64,000 nucleotides of DNA from Ferruginibacter sp. (lineage in GTDB: Bacteria; Bacteroidota; Bacteroidia; Chitinophagales; Chitinophagaceae), in NCBI GenBank assembly GCA_030831945.1, contig JAURKC010000032.1, positions 62,001-126,000 on the forward strand. The letters run 5' to 3'. Positions within the stretch are counted from its first letter, which is position 1; every line of letters begins with the position of its first letter. Made by a program: the position numbers and the translations under genes. Below are positions 1 through 9,689 of the stretch, piece by piece. The notes beneath the pieces are model-generated. The model was not told where the DNA came from. It ran no database searches and worked only from the letters and a program-made list of their open reading frames with translations.

Positions 1-232
1 CTTCAAGCTGGCGATCATACTTAAAACTGCGCAGGTATAATTGTTCGGGAGGCCACTGAAGTTTCTTTTCTTCAAATTGTTTTTTCAGGGTGTCTTCTGT
101 TTTTGAAACTAAATCAACTTGCTTTCCTAAAAACTTAGAGTAATTAATGAAACTAGTTTGAGCAAACAGCATAGTGGTTGATCCACTTATTAAAAAACAA
201 GACAGAGAAAAAAGCCATCGAAGGATATTCAT
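1..232 (-). CDS. Partial YafK-like L,D-transpeptidase (N-terminus only)
   Basis: The gene starts at 232 and runs off the left edge, leaving 77 codons. The visible protein opens with a signal peptide (hydrophobic stretch about residues 5-22, ending FAQ) and continues with a charged helical segment and the stretch WPPEQLYLRSFKYDRQLE. That combination is what I remember from the region just before the catalytic domain of Bacteroidota murein L,D-transpeptidases of the YafK type, which act on peptidoglycan in the periplasm. The catalytic Cys/His are outside the window, so the assignment rests on the N-terminal region only. It is transcribed divergently from purK. Confidence 0.5.
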   Translation of the reverse strand, partial: MNILRWLFSLSCFLISGSTTMLFAQTSFINYSKFLGKQVDLVSKTEDTLKKQFEEKKLQWPPEQLYLRSFKYDRQLE

Positions 233-529
233 ATTGATTGCTATTGGAGTTAAATACACTACAACGTAAAAATAACATTTTTATTGAAAGAGGAGATGTT
301 AAAAGGATTTTTAAAACGCTTGTTATATGTAATTAAAATAAATATAATTCCACAAAAAAAATAATCAAAAGTTATATTGCTAACCCTCTCCTATTGAAAA
401 AATCCATTGGTAATCATTTAGATTAAAATCTATCCGTTTACTAAAAGAAAAAGTCCTCAATAGGGGGAATTTCCAATAGCTTAAGTTAAATTCGCAATTC
501 AATAGTTTCTAAATCCCCCATTCAAAGTT
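233..529. other. Intergenic region between divergent genes, AT-rich
   Basis: This 297-bp stretch separates the divergent L,D-transpeptidase and purK genes and must hold both promoters. The best purK candidate is TAAATTCG at 487-494, one base off TAnnTTTG, but no TTTG -33 partner is at the usual distance. No ORF, RNA or repeat was recognised. Confidence 0.4.
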
Positions 530-1732
530 TTGGAAATGCTTGCCAACCCAAATCAATCCAATATTAATAGTTCCTCTCCCCTCATTAGGAGTGGTTCAAA
601 GGGGCAACCCAAGGCTGGAATATTGGGTGGAGGTCAACTTGGGAGAATGCTTTTGCAAGCTGCAGCCAACTATCCAGTAGAAACTTTTGTGATGGAAAAT
701 GACCCTAACTGTCCATCAGCTCACCTTTGTCACCATTTTACTAAAGGTGATATTACAAATTTCGATGATGTATATAATTTTGGCAAAGGATTAGACCTGC
801 TCACGATTGAAATTGAGAGTGTTAATGAAGAGGCACTTGAAAAGTTACAACAGGAGGGGGTAAAAATTTATCCTCATCCATCTGCTTTAAGAATTATAAA
901 AGACAAAATATTACAAAAGCAATTTTACAAAGACGCCGAAATTCCTACCAGCGAATTTATTATTACTCAAACTAAAGAAGAACTTCCCCAGCACGAACAT
1001 CTTTTACCCGCCGTTCATAAACTTGGTAAAGGAGGCTATGATGGTAAAGGAGTACAAATCATTCATACAAAAGCTGATTTCGAAAAAGGCTTTAATGGTC
1101 CAGCTGTTTTAGAAAAAATGGTAACCATTAAAAAAGAGATTGCAGTAATGATTGCGGTCAATGATAAAGGTGAAACCGCTGTTTATCCTGCTGTAGACAT
1201 GGTGTTTGATCCAAGTCTCAATTTATTAGCGTATCAAGTGAGCCCTGCAGATCTTTCAGAAAAAACAATGTGGAAAGTGGAAGCGGTCGCTATGAAAGTG
1301 GTAAAGGAATTAAAAAGTCCAGGAATTTTTGCAGTTGAACTTTTTGTCGACTTGAATGATCAAGTTTTTGTAAACGAAACCGCACCAAGAGTGCACAATA
1401 GCGGTCATCATACGATAGAGGCCAACTATTCCTCTCAGTTTGATATGTTATGGAGAGTTATGCTAGCTTATCCATTAGGATGCACAGACCATATATTGCC
1501 TGCAGCAATAGTAAATCTGATAGGTGCGGAAGGATTTAGTGGCCCAGCTGTATATGAAGGGTTGAATGAAATCCTGCAATTAGAAAACGTTTTTGTACAT
1601 ATTTATGGCAAAAAAGAAACTAAGCCAGGTCGAAAAATGGGTCACGTTACTATTTTAAGCAAAGAAAAACAGGAGCTAATTCACCAAGCTACACGCATTA
1701 AAAATAATTTGACAGTAAAAACCCTGTCGTAA
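530..1732 (+). CDS. purK: 5-(carboxyamino)imidazole ribonucleotide synthase PurK
   Basis: PurK uses ATP and bicarbonate to convert AIR to N5-CAIR in purine synthesis; PurE then makes CAIR. The protein is an ATP-grasp enzyme of 400 residues. The N-terminal nucleotide-fold motif GGGQLGRM is at residues 33-40, the glycine-rich ATP-grasp loop KLGKGGYDGKG near 163-173, and the metal and substrate site NETAPRVHNSGHH in the C-terminal third. The family usually begins only about five residues before GGGQLGRM, so roughly 27 N-terminal residues are extra. ATG codons at 530 and 536 are both possible starts. Its partner purE lies 5.7 kb downstream at 7458, separated by an efflux operon. I am confident of the function. 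Confidence 0.95.
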   Translation: MEMLANPNQSNINSSSPLIRSGSKGQPKAGILGGGQLGRMLLQAAANYPVETFVMENDPNCPSAHLCHHFTKGDITNFDDVYNFGKGLDLLTIEIESVNEEALEKLQQEGVKIYPHPSALRIIKDKILQKQFYKDAEIPTSEFIITQTKEELPQHEHLLPAVHKLGKGGYDGKGVQIIHTKADFEKGFNGPAVLEKMVTIKKEIAVMIAVNDKGETAVYPAVDMVFDPSLNLLAYQVSPADLSEKTMWKVEAVAMKVVKELKSPGIFAVELFVDLNDQVFVNETAPRVHNSGHHTIEANYSSQFDMLWRVMLAYPLGCTDHILPAAIVNLIGAEGFSGPAVYEGLNEILQLENVFVHIYGKKETKPGRKMGHVTILSKEKQELIHQATRIKNNLTVKTLS

Positions 1733-1792
1733 TTTTTAATACTGAAATATAGATTTTTAACTTACTTTTAAATATATAAAACCAACTATACA

Positions 1793-2848
1793 ATGAGGTT
1801 GAATTTGAATCACAGCATTTGGTCCTTAGTTTTAACCATGGCTATTTTTAGCTGTTCAGAGGTTAAAGAAAAAACTGAAAAACCAAAACCTACTACCCCA
1901 AAAGATATAAAGGCAGACGTATATATTGTTGCCCCTCAAACTCTTTCTCAGGATATTGAGGTAGCAGGAAGTTTACTAGCTGCTGAAGAAGTAGAATTAC
2001 ACCCTGAAATTTCTGGTAGAGTAACTGATGTGTTATTTAAAGAAGGCGGAAATGTTAGTCAAGGCAGCGTCTTGCTAAAATTATATGATGCCGACTTACA
2101 AGCACAACTGCAAAAATTATTGGTGCAATTAGCTACCGCTGAGCAAACTGCTGGACGCTTTGCTGCCTTATTAAAAATAAATGGAGTGAGTCAGCAAGAA
2201 TATGATTTAAATGTATTGGCAGTAAATAATATTAAATCAGATATCAATATCGTTCGCACCAATATTTCAAAAACCTCTTTAAGAGCGCCTTTTAGTGGCA
2301 AAGTAGGGATCACACCTATTTCCAAAGGAGCTTATGTTACCCCGCAAACTGTCATTACTAGTTTGAGAAGATTGACCCAACTTAAATTAGAGTTTACCGT
2401 TCCAGAAAAATACGGCCAATCAATGAAAAACGGAAATGGGGTTCAATTTACTGTTGAAAATAATACTTCAGTTTTTGATGCAAAAATTATAGCTACAGAA
2501 AATACTATTGCCGAAGATACTAGAAGTCTAAAAGTAAAAGCCTTGGTTAAAAAGAAGGATTCATCGATGATTGCTGGTGGCTTTATAAAAGTGAAAATTC
2601 CATTGGGTAAAAATGATTCGGCATTAATGATTCCTACTCAAGCCATCATACCTAGAGCAAGAGGTAAAGAAATAGTTGTCCTGAAAAATGGCAAAGCAAG
2701 TATGATCCCAGTGATTACTGGATACAGAGGAACTACTCAGGTAGAAATAACTGAAGGGATAAAATCCGGAGATACCGTTTTACTTACTGGTTTACTTTCA
2801 ATTAAACAGGGTAATAAAGTAAAGATTAATAAAATAATTAAAAACTAA
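1793..2848 (+). CDS. RND efflux periplasmic adaptor lipoprotein (AcrA/HlyD type)
   Basis: This is the membrane fusion protein of a tripartite efflux pump, joining the inner-membrane permease to the outer-membrane channel. The N-terminus is a lipoprotein signal with lipobox IFSC (Cys21). Next come a barrel-sandwich/lipoyl half (about 60-95), a short coiled hairpin (about 105-155) and the returning lipoyl half with SLRAPFSGKVGI near 160-172, then beta-barrel and membrane-proximal domains. Length (351) is typical. It is the first gene of an operon: the permease starts 13 bp after its stop and the outer-membrane factor overlaps the permease. The substrate cannot be inferred. Nearby TACTTTTA sequences are only weak promoter candidates. 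Confidence 0.93.
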   Translation: MRLNLNHSIWSLVLTMAIFSCSEVKEKTEKPKPTTPKDIKADVYIVAPQTLSQDIEVAGSLLAAEEVELHPEISGRVTDVLFKEGGNVSQGSVLLKLYDADLQAQLQKLLVQLATAEQTAGRFAALLKINGVSQQEYDLNVLAVNNIKSDINIVRTNISKTSLRAPFSGKVGITPISKGAYVTPQTVITSLRRLTQLKLEFTVPEKYGQSMKNGNGVQFTVENNTSVFDAKIIATENTIAEDTRSLKVKALVKKKDSSMIAGGFIKVKIPLGKNDSALMIPTQAIIPRARGKEIVVLKNGKASMIPVITGYRGTTQVEITEGIKSGDTVLLTGLLSIKQGNKVKINKIIKN

Positions 2849-2861
2849 ACAGTAAGATAAA

Positions 2862-5800
2862 GTGAATATATCTGAATTAAGTTTACGTCGTCCGGTATTA
2901 GCTGTAGTGCTAAGTATCGTCATCATTTTATTTGGTGTGATAGGTTTTAAGTTTTTGGGGGTTCGGGATTATCCTGCCATCGACCCTCCAAATATCTCCG
3001 TGCGGACTTCTTATCCTGGGGCAAATGCAGATATTATTGAATCACAAATTACAGAACCGCTAGAAAAAGCCATTAATGGAATTGCGGGAGTTAAAAATAT
3101 TACCAGTAGTAGTAGTCAAGGCAGCAGCTCTATCAATGTAGAATTTGAATTAGGTAATGAATTAGAATCCGCTGCCAATGATGTAAGAGACAAAGTATCA
3201 CAAGCAGTTCGTTCTTTACCATCTGATTTAGATGCCCCACCTGTAGTATCAAAAGCAGATGCGACCAGTGATGCAATTATCTCTATGACGGTAAAAAGCT
3301 CTTCCAAAAATCAGTTGGAAGTGACCGAATATGCGAATAATAATTTGCTTGAACGACTACAAACTATACCTGGTGTAAGTGGAATTCAGATCTGGGGTGA
3401 AAAGAGATATGCAATGCGCATCTGGTTTGATATCGCCAAATTAAATTCTTACGGACTAACAGCAAGTGATATTCAAACTGCTATTCAAAGACAAAATGTA
3501 GAACTTCCCTCAGGTAAAATTTCAGGAGTTGCCACTGAATTGTCAGTTAGAACTTTTGGGAAAATAAATACGGAAGAAGAATTCAATAATATTATTGTAA
3601 AAAACATCAACGGCACAGACATTAAATTAAAAGATGTTGGAGAAGCTGTTCTAGGACCCGAAAATGAGGAGTCGATGTTAAAAACAAATGGCGTTCCAAT
3701 GATTGGAATGGCAATTGTCCCTCAACCTGGATCAAATTATGTTGCCATATCAGAAGAGTTTTACAAAAGATTTGATCAAATTAAAAAAGATATCCCTGCT
3801 GAATATAGTTTGGAAATAGCAATGGATCAAACTAGATTCATTAAAAGATCAATCTCTGAAGTAAAGGAAACCCTTATCATTTCAATCATTTTAGTTGTAC
3901 TTATCATCTATCTTTTCTTTAGAGATTGGATAATAGCTATTCGTCCATTGATTGATATACCTGTTTCTTTGATTGGGGCTTTCTTTATAATGTATGTTTT
4001 TGGATTTACCATTAACGTATTAACACTTCTGGCCATTGTACTTGCAACGGGTTTGGTGGTAGATGATGGAATTGTGGTAACGGAAAATATTTTCAAGAAG
4101 ATGGAGCAGGGTATGAGTAAATGGCAAGCGGCTAAAGAAGGCTCTAAAGAAATTTATTTTGCAGTTATTGCCACTTCAATAACACTGGCAATTGTATTTC
4201 TTCCAGTTATTTTTTTACAAGGTTTTGTTGGAAGATTATTTCGTGAATTTGGAGTAGTAGTGGCAGGTGCAGTTTTAATTTCCGCTTTCGTTTCCCTAAC
4301 GCTTACTCCGGTTTTAAACGTTAAGCTGGCAAGAAAAAAACATAAAAACTCTTGGTTTTATAATTTCACCGAACCTTTTTTCAAAGGAATGGAAAATGTT
4401 TACCGGGTTTCCCTAACCTTTTTTATGAAATTAAGATGGGCCGCCTTTTTAATTATTCTTGCCTGTTTTGGAGCTATTTATTGGATAGGAAAAGATATAC
4501 CATCTGAACTTGCACCAATGGAAGACAGGAGCCAATTTAGGCTTACCGTTTCGGCAGCCGAAGGAGCTTCTTATGAATTTATGGATAAATATGTAGATAA
4601 GATATCACAGTTTATCATTGACTCTGTTCCAGAAAATAAAATTTTAATGAGCATGGTGGCTCCTGGATTTACTGGTTCAGGCTCTGTCAACTCTGGCTTT
4701 GTTAGATCTGTAATAACAGATCCGAAAGAAAGAAAGCGATCTCAACAGGATATTGTAAACATGATTAATAAAAATGCCCCCTCATTTTCAGAAGGAAAAA
4801 TATTCGCAGTTCAAGAGCAAACTATTTCAGTAAATAGACGCGGTGGATTACCAGTACAATTTGTATTGCAAAATGTCAATTTCAACAAAATAAAAGAAGT
4901 GCTTCCAAAATTTCTGGAGGAAGCCAATAAAAATCCTGCGTTTCAAGGTGTTGATACCGACCTAAAATTTAATAAGCCTGAAATACGCGTTTCTATAGAC
5001 AGATTGAAAGCGAGTAACTTGGGTGTAACCATTCAAACTATTTCTGAAGCACTACAATTGGCTTTAAGCAATCGAAGGCTAGGGTATTTTGATAGAGATG
5101 GGAAGCAATATCAGGTAATAGGCCAAGTTGCAAGAAAAGACCGGGATGACCCCTCTGATTTAAAAAATATTTATGTCAAAAACGCTGCTGGAGAATCTAT
5201 CTCTTTGGATAACCTTGTTACGATTGAAGAACAAAGTACCCCTCCTACCATTTACCATTTTAACAGATATAAGTCTGCTACTTTATCAGCAGGACTTGCC
5301 CCTGGAAAAACAATCGGAGATGGTATCAAGGCTATGCAAGACATTTCAAAAAAATTGTTAGACGATTCCTTCACCACTTCGCTATTTGGTGCTTCAAGAG
5401 ATTATGCGGAGAGTGGTAGCAATACTAGCTATGCCTTTGTTCTTGCATTAATTTTAATTTTTCTGGTATTAGCTGCCCAATTTGAAAGTTTCATCGATCC
5501 TATTATTATCATGCTTACTGTACCATTGGCAATAGCTGGAGCGTTACTTTCTTTACATATCTATGGGCAAACACTCAATATATTCTCTGAAATTGGAATG
5601 ATCATGTTGATTGGTCTAGTTACAAAAAACGGAATCCTTATTGTAGAGTTTGCTAATCAAAAACAATTATTGGGAGACAATAAAAATACCGCTGTTTTAG
5701 AAGCTGCTGTTGCTAGATTCAGACCTATCCTTATGACAAGCTTAGCGATGAGTTTAGGTGCTTTGCCGCTAGCCTTATCATTAGGCGATGCTTCTACCAG

Positions 5801-5942
5801 TCGTATCCCTTTGGGTATTGTAATTGTAGGCGGAATATTATTTTCATTAATACTTACCTTATTTGTTATTCCAGCAATGTATTCTTTCCTTTCTTCTAAG
5901 AAGAAAAAGAGTGAATTAGATGAATTGGAACAAACAGCTTGA
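2862..5942 (+). CDS. RND multidrug efflux permease (HAE1/AcrB-like)
   Basis: This inner-membrane proton antiporter drives export of hydrophobic compounds through the pump. The protein has 1026 residues, the usual AcrB length, with TM1 at about 10-30, two large periplasmic porter loops and two TM bundles. The TM4 proton-relay pair is visible in TGLVVDDGIVVTENI, and the TM10 lysine in LVTKNGILIVEFAN, so the pump looks active. Translation starts with GTG at 2862; the alignment to the family N-terminus (NISELSLRRPVLAVV) fixes this start. The stop codon overlaps the upstream end of the next reading frame. It resembles the AcrB/MexB group more than heavy-metal RNDs; the substrate is unknown. Confidence 0.95.
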   Translation: MNISELSLRRPVLAVVLSIVIILFGVIGFKFLGVRDYPAIDPPNISVRTSYPGANADIIESQITEPLEKAINGIAGVKNITSSSSQGSSSINVEFELGNELESAANDVRDKVSQAVRSLPSDLDAPPVVSKADATSDAIISMTVKSSSKNQLEVTEYANNNLLERLQTIPGVSGIQIWGEKRYAMRIWFDIAKLNSYGLTASDIQTAIQRQNVELPSGKISGVATELSVRTFGKINTEEEFNNIIVKNINGTDIKLKDVGEAVLGPENEESMLKTNGVPMIGMAIVPQPGSNYVAISEEFYKRFDQIKKDIPAEYSLEIAMDQTRFIKRSISEVKETLIISIILVVLIIYLFFRDWIIAIRPLIDIPVSLIGAFFIMYVFGFTINVLTLLAIVLATGLVVDDGIVVTENIFKKMEQGMSKWQAAKEGSKEIYFAVIATSITLAIVFLPVIFLQGFVGRLFREFGVVVAGAVLISAFVSLTLTPVLNVKLARKKHKNSWFYNFTEPFFKGMENVYRVSLTFFMKLRWAAFLIILACFGAIYWIGKDIPSELAPMEDRSQFRLTVSAAEGASYEFMDKYVDKISQFIIDSVPENKILMSMVAPGFTGSGSVNSGFVRSVITDPKERKRSQQDIVNMINKNAPSFSEGKIFAVQEQTISVNRRGGLPVQFVLQNVNFNKIKEVLPKFLEEANKNPAFQGVDTDLKFNKPEIRVSIDRLKASNLGVTIQTISEALQLALSNRRLGYFDRDGKQYQVIGQVARKDRDDPSDLKNIYVKNAAGESISLDNLVTIEEQSTPPTIYHFNRYKSATLSAGLAPGKTIGDGIKAMQDISKKLLDDSFTTSLFGASRDYAESGSNTSYAFVLALILIFLVLAAQFESFIDPIIIMLTVPLAIAGALLSLHIYGQTLNIFSEIGMIMLIGLVTKNGILIVEFANQKQLLGDNKNTAVLEAAVARFRPILMTSLAMSLGALPLALSLGDASTSRIPLGIVIVGGILFSLILTLFVIPAMYSFLSSKKKKSELDELEQTA

Positions 5943-5965
5943 TCAATTTAAAATACGTTGGCAGA

Positions 5966-7291
5966 ATGAAAAAAAGTTGGTTATTAACAGTAATGATTGG
6001 TTTGGCCTTAACGCCTGCTCAATATTTATTTGCACAGAAAATTTTAACTGTTGAAGAGGCGATTGCCACTGTGCTTAAAAATAATTACGACATTGAATTG
6101 CTTCGCAATGATTCAGCATCTTATGCCCTAGACAAATCATATGCTAAGGCCGCGTTTATGCCTAGGATTAATAGCACTACTGGTTTTGTCTTAAATAATA
6201 ATGATCAATTACAAAAATTTACCGACGGTACTAAAAGAGAACGTAAAGCAATTCGTTCGAATAACTTGACCGGTTCTGTTCAGCTTAACTGGACATTATT
6301 TAATGGCCATAAGATGGTTACCACTAGAGAGAAGTTAAATGAATTTGTAAAATTGGGTGATCTAGCCATCAAAAATCAGATGATTACTTCTGTTGCTTCA
6401 TTATTAGTAAACTATTATAATATTGTACATCAAAAACAACAGTTAAAAGCTGTCGAGGAGCAAATGAGTATCAATGAGGAGCGAGTTAAATTATCAGAAA
6501 AAAAACTCAGTGTTGGACTAGGTGCAAAACCTGAATTATTACAAGCAAAAGTAGATTTGAATGCTCAAAAATCAGCTCGCCTAAAGCAGCAAACACTTAT
6601 TGCACAACTTAAAGAGCAACTGAATTTAATAATGAATATTCCTTCGGCTGTAGGATACGAAGTAAGTGACAGCATCGTGATCAACAATCGACTTTTACTG
6701 CAGGATTTAATCAGTAGCTTGGAGAGTACTAGTCCCACCCTGCTCTTAACCAAAAAAAATATTGATATTTCCCAATTGGTGATGAAAGAAAGAAAAGCAG
6801 ATCGTTATCCGATTGTTTCTTTTAATTCTAATTATAATTATTCTAAAACAGATAACCAGGCCGTAGTAAACCCCTTTACTCCTTTATATAGTCGAAACAA
6901 TGGTTTCAATTATGGCTTAGGTGTTACTATACCCATTTTAAATGGACTAAATACTAAACGACTTATTCAGCAATCACAACTAGAAATATCTTTTCTAAAA
7001 CTTTCCTACCAGAGTCAACAAGCAACCCTTAATACTAATATAACCAAGGCTTTTAAAGAATACACTATGCAACAGCAGGCATTATTATTAGAAGAAGATA
7101 ATATTTTGCTTGCTAAAGAGAATGTATTCATTTCCTTGGAACGCTACCGATTAGGAGTTTCCACTTATCTAGAATTGAGGGAAACGCAGAAAAGCCTAGA
7201 AGATGCTTACACGCGTTTATTGGCTGCACGATATAATACCAAATTAGCCGAAATTGAACTTTTAAGGTTGAATGGTAATTTAATGCAATAA
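5966..7291 (+). CDS. TolC-family outer-membrane efflux channel
   Basis: This is the outer-membrane factor that completes the tripartite pump encoded by the two genes before it. I chose ATG 5966 because it gives a proper signal peptide (MKKSWLLTVMIGLALTPAQ, cleavage near YLFAQ). An in-frame TTG at 5939 overlaps the permease stop and would add nine residues before the signal. Two repeated OEP domains follow, with long amphipathic helices (about 120-210 and 325-435) that build the periplasmic tunnel, including the LSEKKLSVGLGAKPELLQAK and SLERYRLGVSTYLELRETQ segments typical of the family. Substrate specificity cannot be read from it. Confidence 0.92.
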   Translation: MKKSWLLTVMIGLALTPAQYLFAQKILTVEEAIATVLKNNYDIELLRNDSASYALDKSYAKAAFMPRINSTTGFVLNNNDQLQKFTDGTKRERKAIRSNNLTGSVQLNWTLFNGHKMVTTREKLNEFVKLGDLAIKNQMITSVASLLVNYYNIVHQKQQLKAVEEQMSINEERVKLSEKKLSVGLGAKPELLQAKVDLNAQKSARLKQQTLIAQLKEQLNLIMNIPSAVGYEVSDSIVINNRLLLQDLISSLESTSPTLLLTKKNIDISQLVMKERKADRYPIVSFNSNYNYSKTDNQAVVNPFTPLYSRNNGFNYGLGVTIPILNGLNTKRLIQQSQLEISFLKLSYQSQQATLNTNITKAFKEYTMQQQALLLEEDNILLAKENVFISLERYRLGVSTYLELRETQKSLEDAYTRLLAARYNTKLAEIELLRLNGNLMQ

Positions 7292-7457
7292 AATATAGCA
7301 GAAGAATTTTTATATTGCAGTTTCACTTTCAACCGACCCTTATTATTTATAGAGTCAATTTATAAACTTGAATTTGATTTAATTATTAAAAAGATTAATG
7401 CATATTACTTATCTTGACATTTGATTTTATAAAATCAATTTAAAATAGCCCTTAATT

Positions 7458-8015
7458 ATGAGCGAGCAATCAACTTCTACCGCCAAAAAACAAAATGAAA
7501 GCAACCCTTTAGTAGGCATAATTATGGGAAGCGAGAGTGACTTAGAAATAATGAAGGGGGCCGCAGAAATGCTTCGACAATTTGAAGTAGAACCTGAGTT
7601 AACAATCGTTTCAGCTCATAGAACTCCCGAACGCTTAAGAGATTATGCTATTAAAGCAAAAGCACGGGGTATTAAAGTAATCATCGCTGGAGCAGGTGGT
7701 GCTGCACATTTACCAGGCATGGTCGCTGCAAATACTATTTTACCTGTTATCGGAGTTCCTGTAAAATCTTCTAATTCCATTGACGGATGGGATTCCATGC
7801 TTTCTATTTTACAAATGCCTTATGGTGTTCCCGTAGCAACCGTTGCACTGAATGGTGCTAAAAATGCTGGAATATTAGCTGCGCAAATTCTAGCACTTCA
7901 TGACACCTCCATTGCTGGAAAGTTAGAGGCTTACAAAGAATATCAGGATGACATCGTAATGGAAAGCGTGAAAAATGTAAAACGCTTAGGATACACCAAT
8001 GAATTTGATAAATAA
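7458..8015 (+). CDS. purE: N5-CAIR mutase PurE (class I)
   Basis: PurE converts N5-CAIR, the product of PurK, into CAIR. Class I motifs are intact: GSESD at residues 24-28, SAHRTPERL near 53-61, and the [13 protein letters not shown] loop near 80-92. Length is 185, slightly longer than E. coli PurE (169) because of a polar N-terminal tail. The gene is preceded by 166 bp without a gene after the efflux operon, so it probably has its own promoter. It converges with bshC; the 34-bp gap holds no clear terminator. Assignment is certain. What is odd is its separation from purK. Confidence 0.97.
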   Translation: MSEQSTSTAKKQNESNPLVGIIMGSESDLEIMKGAAEMLRQFEVEPELTIVSAHRTPERLRDYAIKAKARGIKVIIAGAGGAAHLPGMVAANTILPVIGVPVKSSNSIDGWDSMLSILQMPYGVPVATVALNGAKNAGILAAQILALHDTSIAGKLEAYKEYQDDIVMESVKNVKRLGYTNEFDK

Positions 8016-8049
8016 AACGGATTGCTGTAATTAAAGACTACCCAACCGA

Positions 8050-9648
8050 TTAAGCTTCGGTCAAAATAATAAACTGCTGCTCCAGTCCTGGAGAATTTTT
8101 ATAAATCATTTCTAAAAAAGGCTTCCCCCATTTAGCATAATAACTAAGGAGATTGTCAGTCCTTTCCTGCAAATTGTCATTAGGAAATAATTGGGATTTT
8201 ATTTTATGCAATTGCCTTTGTTGCGCTTCAAATTTTTTCTTCTCTGCTTTTAGCATTTTCTTTTCCAATACAGAAATTTTCTTTGCTGCCTGTATTTCTA
8301 AGGATGCTACATGTTTAGAAAGTGTACTATCAATACTATCAGTAATTGACTTTATTTTTTTATAAAAAAATGCTAACTCTAACTTTTCATCTTTAAGATC
8401 TAGTGGTAAGCTACTTTCTCTTTTTACCAATTGATTCATCAGTTCTGTCTCTTTTGTAAAGAGGTCAGTTGGGGTTAGTTGAAGTTGATTGACTAAATGC
8501 TGGATTTCTTTTGGGATCAACAAAAAAGAGTTCCTCACTACTAACATTGGATAGGGTACCGCTACTTTTTCAAAAACTTTTTGTAATTGTAACCAATACG
8601 CAATCTCTCCCCCTCCACCTATAAAAGCAATATTAGGTAATACCAATTCTTGTAAAACTGGCCTCAGAATTACATTCGGACTAAATCGATCGGGATGTTG
8701 ATTGAGCTCCTCTATTATTTGCTCCTTATTAAATTTCAATTCGGTATTTAAAACAGTCCACTCTCCATTAATATGCTCAATTCTCTCTCGCTGTCCATCG
8801 AGTAAGTAAAATAAATTTAACTCCCGTCCACTTGCCTGAATTTTATATTCTGCAGGAAATTGTGTAACCGTTTTTTGTACTTCCTTCTGTGAAAAAAATT
8901 CGAGCAGTTCTTTTTGCATTACCGGGATAAAAGCTGCTTTCACTAAGGCGCTATCTGGCAATAATACCACCAAACCAAATGATTCAAAAAGCTGATTAAC
9001 CAGTTTAAAAGTAGCTTGCTCAATGGTTTCGCCTTCCTGATAACAACGCTTCATTAATTGAATAATCTCGGCTCCAAAATTCTGAACAGACAACTCCCCT
9101 TCTAGATTAGATAGCAATTTTATCAATCCCTTATCCACCTTCATTCTTCCTACAGCACCTGTTTGATTGGTTTCCCAAACTTTCTTTTCACCATTACAAA
9201 AAATATGTCCTAGCTCATCTAGATCTGCATCTTCACTACCCATGTAATAAACCGGTACGAAATTATTTTCAGGAAAAGACTCTTTTAATTGTTCTGCTAG
9301 TTTAGCAACTTGTAAAATTTTATAAATAAAATAAAGAGGCCCTGTAAAAATATTAGGTTGATGGGCAGTTGTAATCGTAAAGGTATTTTCATTTGCTAAT
9401 GACTCAATATTAGCCTCCACTAACTTACTAACTTCTAAAGAGCTATATTGTTTCTTTAAAATTGTTACCAACAATTTTCGATCTGTAGGGTATTTTTTTC
9501 TTTGCTCGATAGCTGCTTGCATTCCGGCAATCGAAACTGGATGATTGTAAAAAGGCTTTATGGAAGGGGATTGCAGAACGTAATCTAATACGGTGGTAGA
9601 AAAATATCCCGTTTGGGCGTAAGTTAAAAAAGATGCTTTACAGTCCAT
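8050..9648 (-). CDS. bshC: Bacillithiol biosynthesis cysteine-adding enzyme BshC
   Basis: BshC is assigned the last step of bacillithiol synthesis, adding cysteine to glucosaminyl-malate. The protein (532 residues, family length about 540) carries the BshC core: TTAHQPNIFTGPLYFIYKI near 95-113, YYMGSEDADLDELGH near 134-148, the LFYLLDGQRERIE region, and a C-terminal coiled coil (about 410-485, rich in K/E). It is cytosolic with no signal. It follows rimO with a 41-bp gap and is probably co-transcribed with it. This gene indicates that the organism makes bacillithiol as its low-molecular-weight thiol, relevant to the persulfide dioxygenase at 50.2-51.6 kb. Confidence 0.93.
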   Translation of the reverse strand: MDCKASFLTYAQTGYFSTTVLDYVLQSPSIKPFYNHPVSIAGMQAAIEQRKKYPTDRKLLVTILKKQYSSLEVSKLVEANIESLANENTFTITTAHQPNIFTGPLYFIYKILQVAKLAEQLKESFPENNFVPVYYMGSEDADLDELGHIFCNGEKKVWETNQTGAVGRMKVDKGLIKLLSNLEGELSVQNFGAEIIQLMKRCYQEGETIEQATFKLVNQLFESFGLVVLLPDSALVKAAFIPVMQKELLEFFSQKEVQKTVTQFPAEYKIQASGRELNLFYLLDGQRERIEHINGEWTVLNTELKFNKEQIIEELNQHPDRFSPNVILRPVLQELVLPNIAFIGGGGEIAYWLQLQKVFEKVAVPYPMLVVRNSFLLIPKEIQHLVNQLQLTPTDLFTKETELMNQLVKRESSLPLDLKDEKLELAFFYKKIKSITDSIDSTLSKHVASLEIQAAKKISVLEKKMLKAEKKKFEAQQRQLHKIKSQLFPNDNLQERTDNLLSYYAKWGKPFLEMIYKNSPGLEQQFIILTEA

Positions 9649-9689
9649 TCGATTGAATAAATTATTAAATAGTATGATTTATAGGCACA

